From contig FN649734.1 of assembly GCA_000310025.1 (NCBI GenBank), positions 4,572,047 through 4,614,691 of the forward strand: a stretch of 42,645 bases of DNA, written 5' to 3'. This DNA is from Ectocarpus siliculosus. Taxonomy: Eukaryota; Sar; Phaeophyceae; Ectocarpales; Ectocarpaceae. The translations under genes and the position numbers were made by a program. The notes beneath the pieces are model-generated. The model had not been told where the DNA came from. It ran no database searches and saw only the letters and a list, made by a program, of their open reading frames with translations. Below, piece by piece: positions 1 to 10,400 of the stretch. The stretch's first letter is position 1; every line of letters starts with the position of its first letter.

Positions 1-765
1 CCGGTCGTCGCCACCCGCGCGGCCTTCGGCGCGCGGCGCGACGGAGCGGCGTCCGCGCCGACCGCTCGGGCGGACCGCTCGGCCGCCCCCGCCGCGGAGA
101 CGTCTCCCACCTCCCCTCGTTTGGCCTCGACGGCCGCCTGCTGGGCGACCTGCAGTTCCTGCTGGAGGCGCTCCACACGCACCTCCTCCGCAGAAGGGAG
201 CTCGGCCTCCGCTCCCCCACCTTCCGCCACCTGCCACAACCCGGACGTGGATAGGGGCGCGAAGCGGTTATGGGTTAACACCGCAGACGCAAGCGAGACC
301 GGCGCCCGACGCGGGCCGGTTTTCTTGGCGCGCACGTAATCGGGATCGGACCCGCGGGTACGGGGAGGGGACTCACCCTCCAACACCGCTAGCCGGTGGG
401 CCTCAAACGCCTTGTCCGCCTCCGCTAGGGACCGAGCCAACGCTACCGACTTAGCCTTCTCCGGGTCAGAATCGACCTCAGGGTCGCTCATGTCCCTCAC
501 CAACTTGAGCGTCGCCGGCAAGTCCGGGTCACGCACCTCGAACGACGCCGGCGGCGCCCGGTGCTCACCGAGCAGATCGGCCAAGAGACGTTCGCGATCG
601 GCGGCCGGCCAGCCAGCTACCATGTCACCGACCGCCACTACCGCGGGGTACGGGTACCCAACACGCCTCACCTGCCCGAGGTAGCCCGCACCTTGGTGCG
701 CAAGCGTCGCGGCACCTCCACCCGGAGGGTCCTCCCTGTCCGGCACCGCCAGGGGCTGCCTTGGC
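1..765 (-). CDS. Partial GC-rich reading frame, possible gag-like protein, unknown function
   Basis: A continuous minus-strand frame runs from about 765 to the left edge without a stop and without an internal ATG that must be its start. It encodes an acidic, helical, charged protein: a segment around 625-720 with repeated tyrosines and prolines, then DPEVDSDPEKAKSVALARSL (minus strand, near 465), then a glutamine- and glutamate-rich coiled-coil-like stretch (near 130-200) ending in Ala/Arg-rich sequence. A second open minus frame, 625-1290, rich in Ser, Arg and Ala, overlaps it in another phase, so a frameshift or intron near 720 may join them. No named domain was recognised. Position downstream of a putative LTR suggests gag, but this is inference from context. 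High GC alone can keep frames open, which lowers confidence. Confidence 0.35.
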
Positions 766-2050
766 CGCCATGGCAGCCACCAACACCACCTCGTCGGCCA
801 CTTCGTCGGCCTCCGACGCCGACCCCGAAACTGCGGATTCCGCCGACGAGCTCGCCTCGCCCGACGAACCCACATCTACCGGCAACGGCCGGTCGACGAC
901 CGCAGCGGCCACCGGCTCCGCCTCAACGGATGGGTACGACCGCGACGCGGCCACACGCGACGAACGACGGGTCGGGCGCACAGACACCCGCGCGGGCGGC
1001 GAGGTCACCGTGCGGGCAGGCACATAAGACGCGAGCGTTACAGGCGCGCGTGCCGACCTACGACGAGCATGGGTTTGCGAGCGGGTCACCGGACCCCGCG
1101 CTCGCGACACTGACCCACCTTTGCGTCCCTTGCCCGTAGGCGACGGAGTGCGCACTCCCGCCGGGGCCGACCACGCACCGGGCGAGGACGCCGCACCTCG
1201 CTTCTGACCACCCGCCTCAAGATCCGTGTGGAACCGCCGACTAGCGCAGCCGCGCGTCGCGCCGAACCGCCCGGGCGCACTTGCTGCACCTCGACCTCAC
1301 GCGAGGATCTCTTTCGGGCGATCGTGCGAACGCTCCCCTCGCCGGGGGTTTCCGTTTTTCTCGGCGGCCTCAGCCCCGTTTCGCGCGCCGGCGGACGGTG
1401 CCCGAGCGGTACGTCACGTGACGACAGCGGCGATCCGTAAAACGCGCGTGACCGATCGACAGCGGTCGACGGCAGCAGTGAACGCTCGACGCACAAGCAA
1501 GCTACACTGCGCTTGAAGCAGACGACGCCACTGTGGGGAGAACTGGGTTCTGCCTCTTCTCTGCTAACAGGCTCGAGCTTGTCAGTGCAGGCACTTGTGT
1601 TCAAGCGTCTTTGGTTCGGTTGTCGCTGGGTTCGTGGCTTATTACTGACTCGGCACTCTTGCAATCAGCTCTAGACGTTCGGAACTGAGGGCAAAGCAGT
1701 GAGAGTGATCATGTACGAGGCTTAACGGAGCCAAGCTTCCGGACGTTCCAACTTCAATAATCGTCACGAACAGACACACGTCAGTCCGTGGTCCGTGATA
1801 CCCCTACACAACCATGTGATTGGTTGCACTTAATCCAATGATGTGCACTCTCTCATGTTCCAGGCTAACTCTCGTGACTCTAGGTCTATGCTTGTCTCAG
1901 CACTAGGTCATCCACATCAGCACTGCTGTAGCAGCAACTACACTACTTGATCGGTCGGTCCAGTCGTCTAGACACTCAGAAACGTGTCGACCGTTACTTA
2001 TCTCAACCAATAACGCCTCGCGAACTAGACCGAAACCCATTCTCACCACA
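1..2050 (-). mobile_element. Probable 5' part of an LTR retrotransposon, cut by the window edge
   Basis: Read on the minus strand, the segment opens near 2050 with TGTGGTGAGAATGG. AT-balanced, non-coding sequence then runs to about 1580 and contains an AATAAG-like polyadenylation signal near 1640. From about 1300 leftward the sequence becomes very GC-rich and long open frames appear up to the left edge. A TG-starting block of about 470 bases followed by a GC-rich coding block is what a 5' LTR and gag of a Ty3/gypsy or related element look like. The second LTR lies outside the window, so the LTR cannot be proven, and no capsid or protease motif was recognised. Alternative: a GC-rich host gene with a long 5' leader. 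Confidence 0.4.
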
Positions 2051-2339
2051 AGATTGTCGTGTATGTTAACGAGGATAGGAGACAGATGAGGCAAAAAATC
2101 AGAAAGACCTGGCGCCAGGGGAAGAGCCAGCAGCGCAGCCGTGATTTTTCTAGGGTGCGTTTTGCGCTCTTCTGTTCACGTGTTAGCCGATATCTCGCCA
2201 AATACTTAAGGAGTTGCCTCAAGAACGGTGTCCGGAAGGAGTTGGAAACATGGGCTGTTGGGCAATGCCAAGGTTTGGCGCCGTGAGGTGCCGAATGCAC
2301 CGGAAAAAAGGTTGTGTTGAAGCAAAAATGCCAACGGTT

Positions 2340-2725
2340 GCGAGCGGTCACTTCAAGTTCGGTGTTTGGGCCGCCACGGGTTGTGATATCCACCGATAAC
2401 TTTCCGAAGAAGGAAGCAAAAACAACAGCAACGCCACGCGGCGGGAGGTACCTCTCTGCTCCATCTTTTAAGCCCAAGGTATGCTACCGTGGGGTATCGT
2501 GCGTGTAGGGGAAAAAGTTTTGGTTGACCCTAAAAAATCCACGTCAGAGAGCGGCTAGTTCAAGTTTGCGCCGAATGTCTGCTCACAGTTCAGTTTTTCA
2601 GCGATAACTCTTCGAAGGAGGAAGCAACAGCATTAGCAATGCCACGCGACGGGAGGTAGCTTTACCCACCATCTGTCTCGTACAAGGTTAGATGCCTTGG
2701 GGTATCGTGAGTGTGGAGAAAAAAT
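2340..2725. repeat. Tandem duplication, period about 209 bases
   Basis: Two diverged copies lie at about 2340-2520 and 2549-2725. They share in order a GAGCGG(T/C) TTCAAGTT block, CGATAACT, CGAAG(A/G)AGGAAGCAA, GCCACGCG(G/A)CGGGAGGTA and GGGGTATCGTG(C/A)GTGT. The open frame at 2043-2477 (minus) overlaps the first copy and is not conserved as a frame in the second, so it is not called as a gene. Confidence 0.7.
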
Positions 2726-3024
2726 ACTGCAACTACCCTCTCCCGCACGGAACAGCCCGAAAAAGCCGCGCAGCCCTGTCCTGATCGTCAGTCCGTTCAC
2801 CGCTTGTCACGTTCGGCATTTTCTCCTCGAGCACCCAACGAGCCGGCCCGTTTTTCGGCTTGCCGGCGAGCAGAGTCTTCTGGCTACAAATAATGGTCAT
2901 GGTCTCGGTGGTAGGGTGCCGATAGCCCCTCTATGAGCAGTGTGCAGCAGGTCGTGTCGTACACTTGCTTTGCAGCGGCCTCGCGGCAGGTGCTCCAAGC
3001 CTTCGAAGTCTTGAACTCCCTGCC

Positions 3025-3180
3025 TCTTTGATTTTGATTTTGATGGAAAAAAGAAAAAAGTCCCCCGGGGACTTCTTCCCAGACAGAGGAACTTCCATAA
3101 AATCAAAGGGCGTCGTCAGGAGGTAGCAGATATTCGACCAATCAGATCTCGATTTTGATTTTGATTTTTTCGATTTTGAT
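3025..3180. repeat. Two short (GATTTT)n stretches
   Basis: Runs of TTGATTTTGATTTTGAT at about 3028-3043 and of GATTTTGATTTTGATTTT at about 3149-3180 flank a short unique stretch. They look like microsatellite expansions. From 2726 to 4445 no other coding signal was seen apart from repeat-like fragments. Confidence 0.6.
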
Positions 3181-4445
3181 ATTTGGCACTTAATTAATAG
3201 ACGGCCTTAGCGAGCCGCGAGCGGAGATATCGATTGGATATGTCACACAGACGTACTTGTACGTACTTCACAACAGCAGAAGCATTGTAGTTCTCGCTCT
3301 CTTGCACCCTCTACTGCTATTGCGCTACGGCCACCGCAGAGAGGAGAGGTCAACAGCAGTCACCACTTGTTCGTAGCTCTGTTATCAACAGCTTTGGCGA
3401 CAAAGATCCGCCGGGAGTGTCGCGATTCCTCGTGCTTTCTGGTGTAGGGACTGGGTCGAAGGTTGCTCTTGGTTGTTCCTGCAGCAGGATACCGCACGTC
3501 GCACGTCCTTTAAGATACGGTCGTGGTGAAACGGAGTACTTCAACCGTACGCTATGTAGATCCACCGCATAAACAAGCAAAATGAACATAGCTTCCGTTC
3601 GATCTTCCACCTACCACCTGCATCATGCTCAAACAGACTCCCTGCATTCGACTATCGATCAGATAGCGTAATTACCGTATCCGTCCGCACGCTGCTGCTC
3701 GGATTTTCACATCGACCACATACACTGCATCTGCTATTTTATGCGTTGTACGGGAGTACCCGGTTGTTAGCGTGTAGGAAAAGCTGTGGAACCTTGTGGT
3801 GGTGGGATTATGTAGGTCCGATCCGACCTTGCGCATACGTATTTAGGGGATAGCATGAGAATCACACCCCGGTGATGCACCATTTCCAGCAATTTTTGTG
3901 ATCAGGACCAGCTGGCATCACTGGCAAAATATCAGCGGTGTAATAGGCTCTGTTACAGAATTTGAATTGTAGCAGGTATCAGCGGTATTGCGGAGAAATT
4001 TCCTGAGGAAACGTGCGAGAGATGTAACTCCCGATCGAAGGAAAAAACAAGGGACTGGACCTTTGTGGCCCCTTTTAGAGGGAACAGGTCCTCCCTCTCT
4101 GTGTGCTCAGTCTACTCTCGGAAAGCAACAGCAAGCACTGCTGTTCCAAGAGATAAACAATAATATAATTATTCCGCAACACTTCCCACTCACTGCACAG
4201 CGGCGCAACATGGGGTCATGGGGTGTGCGGTATCTAACGTCACCCGTGTGATAAAATGGATCGATGAGCGTGGGTTTAAGAGAAAGTATCAACCGGGGGT
4301 GTAGGTGTGTGGTATCTGTGTTTTTTTGTTTATATACCATGGTTGGGAATAAGAGTGCTTTTCAGCAGCAGCCCAATTATTTTTCAGCTAGGAAAATAAA
4401 CAACAGTTTCCACCAGCCTTCCTTTCGTTTTCTTCTTGCGTTAAC

Positions 4446-7400
4446 ATGGTAAGTGTTTTGGCTCTCCCCGATCGGCCCTCTTTTGCACGTAGCCTCTTGA
4501 GAACGGCACAAATTTGCATCTGCCTACATCCGTACCCCATCAACAAAAGGAACGTCGGTTCTCCGACAAGTCATGAGACACAAGCTTTTGCCTCAAATAA
4601 AAGGTCTTGTGCCCCTCCCAAGACACATCAGATGCACATAGGCAGAAAATATCTTAGTTTCCATATTTACAACCAGTTCAGTTACGTCGTCGACCATTTC
4701 CTCCCCCAGCGTAAACGTTGGCCGCGCCGATAGCGTCCTGATGGCATCGATTCCGATTGTTCGAAAACAGTTGACGTCGCCTCCAGCATCCAGGTTTTGT
4801 AGGGTGCTTCCGCGTCGATAGCTCGAGCAAACGAAAACGAGAGGTGAGGCATTGTCACGGTTCTCCATTGAAAACTGCCTTGGTGTGCGCTCATCAATGC
4901 CGATACAGTACGTACACAAAATGGGTTCTCAGATACCCTGTTGCTCAGCACAAAGGCAAGCTCTATCGTAGTGCAATAAAGTCCAATAAACCGACGGGCA
5001 TCGGTGCGCCTGCTTAATAGACAACAGCCACAGACAGCGAGGGGGGAGCATGTTTCACTCTATATCGTGGCTGAACCGCTGTTGTTGCTACCTATATTTT
5101 CTTGGTTTTCATACATACGGCATATCGGCACTCACGTACTACCGTGACGTTATGTATCCAAGTATAAAAGAATAGCCACGTTTTTCATGGTTGGATTCTC
5201 CAGGACGCTACGGTGTTAGTCGAGCAAGAACGAGCAGACACGGAGGCGAGGCGGAACGAGGTGTCGGCGGTGAGGAAGCGGCTGATGACACAAAAGGTGA
5301 AGGTTTGGTGGTTTGAGCATCTGGCTCATCTGTCTGTCTGTCTGTCTGTCTGTCTAGCTGTCTGTCTAGCTGGCTTGCTTGCTTCTGTGCGGTCTCTCTC
5401 TCTCTCTGTCTCTGTCTCTCTGCCTCTGTCTGTCTGGCTGCCTGTCTGGGTGTCTCTCTCTGTCTCTCTCTGTCGCTCTCTGTTACTCTCTCTCTGTTCT
5501 CTCCTCTTTGCCTGTAGTCTATCTATTTCTCGTTTATCTTCCCGGTCTCTCCGTCTCTCTCGTCTTTCCCGCTGTGCCTTTTCGTTGGTATGGTTTTCTC
5601 CGTATGCATCGCTCAAGGCTGTTCCTTCTATACGTTTCCACGTCCTTTGATACTGCTTCGCTTTCGCCCATGATCACCGTCGTTCACCCGACCCGGATCG
5701 ATTATTTAGCTCACCCCCCCCCCTACAACCCGCGACCATTCCCAGCAGGTGCCTCCTCAAACATGTTTTTTTTCTTCCAAGAATGTACCAAAACCACAGT
5801 GTCTATGTACCTGCATAGAAAAGAGTCCAGAATAAGTCAGCAATGAACCCTTCCTGTTATGACCTATGACCTAAATATGTACCTCTTTCTTCTGATCTCC
5901 GAGCAACTTCACGTCCGTTGAGAGCGCCCGGTCCTTCTGGTTACGCCGACGTGCCTTTTTTTTGTTGTTGCATGTGAGCGGATTCGTTCATGCTTGCCCC
6001 AGGGGTCGACTCTTACTCGAGTCAGTCTCAACCAACCTCCCTACGGAATGCCTTGTTTGATTGCATGGCGTTGGTTGTCGCGTTGTCAGGCGACCATGTC
6101 AAAGATCAAGGAGGATATCCGACACTTGTCCGTCAACGGGGGAGAATATTCCGGAGGACTGGAAAGAGTCATGGAGGGGCTGGAGGTTCGTGTTTTCTTC
6201 ATCGATGCGTTCTCGTCTAGTAGGGGCTTGGTGCAGGGGTAGGTTCGTGTGGAGAAGTCGTGTGTCGTGGCTATACACAACGTTTGTTTGCTATTCTCCC
6301 GCCTTGTGTTGCTGTTGTTATATCCTCTCATGGGCATTTTTATTTTCCCTTCTTTTCTGAGCAGGACGAGCTGTACGAGTTCAAGTGCGCCATGAGAAAG
6401 GGCTTCGACGTGCTCGTCGTGAAAGAGAAGAGTCTATCCTCCGAGGTGCCCCGTGTTGTTTCCGCTTTGTCAGATATCTTCTTGTCGTAGTTCCCATCGT
6501 ACAATCTACGAATGCTTGCTTTTTCGTGTGTCATCGTTCGGGAACAAGGAGCCCTGCCTGCTTTGCTGCAGCACAGCCACGATCAGGACCCCACCCTACC
6601 ACCCCCACACAACAATAACAACACCTGCAACAACTTACCTTCGGTGTGGGCACGTGTTCTCCAACGTCGCGCCTGCCGTTTTGATTGGCCGACCAATAGG
6701 TGGAAGAACTTCGAGGGAAAGTCAAGGAATGGGAGAAAAAGCCGGTAAGATAAAGCCCGTTTTATACGTTGTCATGGAAAGAGGTCTGGGTAACTCAAGG
6801 GGGGTGGGGGGCGTACTCTCATGTTTTGCATGCCTTAGCGGGTAGACCATTGACCACGCGTCCTCGAGACGACAGAGTATTTTCCCCACAGGACCGACCA
6901 CCGATGGCCAATCTTTCCTTCCTGCTTTGCCAAAGGTGGGTAAAAAATGTCTTCCCCAGCCTGTCCATCCTATCATTTATCTCTTCCCGCCTTTTCAGCC
7001 CACTTCCTATGCCCCAGTGCAGCTACCGTCTTCTCCTGGCTATTCCAATGCCTCACAGCTTTCTTCTACTTTTCCGACCTCAGTCACGTAGACTTCTTTC
7101 TCCTTGTCGTGCAACGGACATTCCGCAACTACGTGAACCGGGTATTCGCACTCGGAGCCGCATCCAAATATGAAGTTGTAAATCAAGGGGAACGAGGGTG
7201 AGTTCCCTGTTGATGGTGCCGTCCGAATAGTGCGGGTACACGATATGAGATGATCACTATCGCTTGGCACTGGGATCGCTGACACTGCTGGAACCCCAAA
7301 TTTTCCCCGGCATAGTGGGGTTACATTCTCTTGCCACATACTTATTGCACCAGCGGCGACTCTAACTCCAATGCCGGGAATGATGCGTGTGGGTGGTTGA

Positions 7401-10400
7401 TCACGCAGCAAGAAGACGGACACATGTGCTGACTTGAACAAAATTGATTGAGCCAGCATGAGATCAAGCGTCCTCATTCGTGGATGTACTTTTGTTTTCA
7501 TGTCTCGGAGGATGGCGTGTATGTGAGGGGGGATGATTTAGTGGGGTTTCATGCTCAACAGAGAATCACCCACGATACAACCAGGCAGGATTTTTTTGGT
7601 GTATCCTCCGTTCGAGAACGGTGTATATTCGGGCTTGTCCTCCCCTCCCCCCACCCCTTCCCCCCCTCTCGAGACTGGTCTGGCGTAAACCCGGTGTGCT
7701 TCGTCCTGTCTTTACAGGAATGCGAGGTCTATGGTCTGATGGGTATGGCATGCGTAATCGTGAGCACCCCCCTTTCTCCACCCTTTTTCCCCCCTTCTTT
7801 CTCTCCTCTTCCTGCTGGTAGAGATATAATTTCGGAAATTGAGACAATAAAGTTGTTGGAACCCTGCCCTTACCCCGGCTAGTGGTGCATCCAAACACAC
7901 CAAAAAGGGTTAGCTGACGCCCGGAATAGATAGCATGAAGACTGTATCAATGTGTGGTGGCGAGGTGCCCTGTACCCAAGGGTCGTCTGAAGGCGGTTAA
8001 GTCTGTGTGCAGTCGTGGAGACTGAAGTTGGTATCATTGTTGCCTCAGAGCTACTTTCATCATTTGCCTGCCGGTGGCACTGAGCCTAGCTCAGTTGCAG
8101 AGATCGGTAGAAGAGGGATGGTTGGGAGTGAGCCTGTTGGGGCTCGCAACACCTAGTGATCTCGCTACAATTAGTCTTCTTACAATTTAAGTTTTCTCTC
8201 AGAACGCTCCATTTCGCCTCTTTTCGGCTCCTGTGAGCGCTCTATTCCGGTTTTCTCGGGCTCTCACAGAGCAGCATTTCCTCTGGAAATTTCCTCTGGA
8301 AATTTGGCGCTTTGGTGGACTTTTCAGTTTTTTTGTCTTCCGCTTTTATCTCTCTCGCCTGCCTGCTGCTCTGTCACCCCGCTCTGTACCATCATACCAC
8401 GCGTTCCACTCGAAGTACGGCCCTCTCCTCTCTGTGTGCCTCCTTCTCCTCCGTTCCTCCGTCTCTCTATGTCTCTGACGGTCTGTCTATCCACACTCTC
8501 TTTTCATTTTCGCCTTCTCTCTTGACCGCTCTCGCGTCCGAATGGTCTGTTGTTTGTGCCGATGGTTGTGCTACTGCGGACTCTCACAGAGCAGCATTTC
8601 CTCTGGAAATTTGGCACTAATGTACCATCATACCACGCATTCCACTCGAAGTACGACCCTCTCCTCTGTGTGTGCCTCCTTCTCCTCCGTCCCTCCGTCT
8701 CTCTATGTCTCTGACGGTCTGTCTATCCACACTCTCTCTTCATTTTCGCCTTCTCTCTTGACCGCTCTCGCGTCGGAATGGTTTGTTGTTTGTTCCGATT
8801 CCGTGTGCTACTGCTGCTGTACATTTTGTTTTTCTTCGAACACCTTCACACGGTATGCACTCACCTCCTATCACCTTGGTACCGTATTCTCTCTCTCTCT
8901 CCTCTCGGTGTGTGTGTCCGTGTATCCACGTTGTCTTTAATTTTTTGCTTTTCTCTCTTCACCGCTGTCTCGTCGGAATGGTCTGTTGTTTCGTAGTGCT
9001 ATTCTTTTTTTGCAGTTCAAGTAGTGCGTTAAATTGGTAGTGCTGTCTTTCTTTATTCGCAGTTCAGCCGACAATTTTGTCTATTTTTTGCAGTTCTGAG
9101 TTCTGGATGTGTATCAGATAATGGAGGGGTACCGGGCACGGCGATGGGAAACAAATAATGGACCTTTACATCTCCTTAAATCACACACGAACCTCCATCA
9201 TGGAAACTCCACCTTCACGGAACACAAAACGCCAGACTACCCAACAGTACCTAACACATTTCTTCTGCACCTTCCCAACATAACATATATGAGACACACA
9301 AGACAGCTACCAAACTGTTTGTTGAGCCAGTTACCCACAGGGGAGATGTCCCTATATGCTGTCTTGGAAATTGTAGACATACAGGTACTTTCTGACGCTA
9401 TTAATTCATTGCTAATCTGTCTCAGACTCTTTTCTATGATAGAGATGTATTCGTTGTGTCATATTAAGAAAAAAAAAACTTCCTACACCCACTTTCAGGA
9501 AAACGTTGCCTTGGAATCGCTTAAAATAATGCGGGGGCTGCGCCCAAAAGCATTTCCTCTGGAAAGTTGGCACTTTGGTGGACTTTCCACTTTTTTTATC
9601 TTCCGCTTTTATCTCTCTTGCCGGCTGCTGTCACCCCTCTCTGCGGCCCTCTCTGTGTGTGCCTCCTTCTGGAAATTTGGCACTTTGGTGGACTTTCCAC
9701 ATTTTTTATCTTCCGCTTTCATCTCTCTCGCCGGCTGCTCTTCGACGACTCCCCCGCCCGAGCATCCTTTCTTCATTCGCAGTTCAGCCGCCAATTTTGT
9801 CTATTTTTTGCAGTTCTGAGTTCTGGATGTGTATCAGATAATAGAGAGGTGCTGGGCACGGCGATGGGAAACAAATAATGGACCTTTACATCTCCTTAAA
9901 TCACACACACACACGAACCTCCATCATGGGAACTCCACCTTCACGGAAACTTTAACTGCCATCGGTGCCTACCTTCATTTTAACAACATCCTACACCCAC
10001 TTTCAGAGAAAACATTGCCTTGTAATCGCTTCGAATAAAGCGCGGGCGCGCAGCGCCCAAAACCTTGTACAATCCTGTGATTAACAATCAATTCATTCAC
10101 GAGCTCCTCGCTAAACTCGTCGCTACATGTTACGTTCTATGTACCAAACGTTGCTTATTATACCGCATCTTCGTATCATGTTTTTTCCCTAATAATATCA
10201 TCATTGCATAGAGCAATCAAACAGCTGCATCTGTCTTACTACACAAATCCTACAGCAGTATTACGCTGTACTTCAACAAAGATAACATGCGCACGCGCAA
10301 CCGCACACACCACGCCCACTTGTAGCGGTCACCCCCCGACAATCTCATCGGGGCTTTCCTTCTCTCCTCTGTTACATCTCGCTCTAACTCTCGTCTTCGT

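Noticed and set aside
2043-2477. Minus-strand 144-codon frame as a gene
   Set aside because: It overlaps a tandem duplication whose second copy does not keep the frame, and no domain is visible.
5213-5846. Ser/Leu/Cys-rich plus-strand frames and the Arg/Gln/Thr-rich minus frame at 5326-5616
   Set aside because: They read the TCTG/TCTC microsatellite. Only the first 31 codons (5204-5296), before a GTGAAG donor, look like a real exon.
6811-6935. tRNA gene or intact SINE
   Set aside because: An A-box-like GTTAGACC part is present, but no cloverleaf, B box or tail could be drawn.
8233-9040. Phe/Ser/Leu-rich plus frames as membrane proteins
   Set aside because: They follow a duplicated pyrimidine-rich repeat, and the hydrophobic composition comes from T- and C-rich codons.
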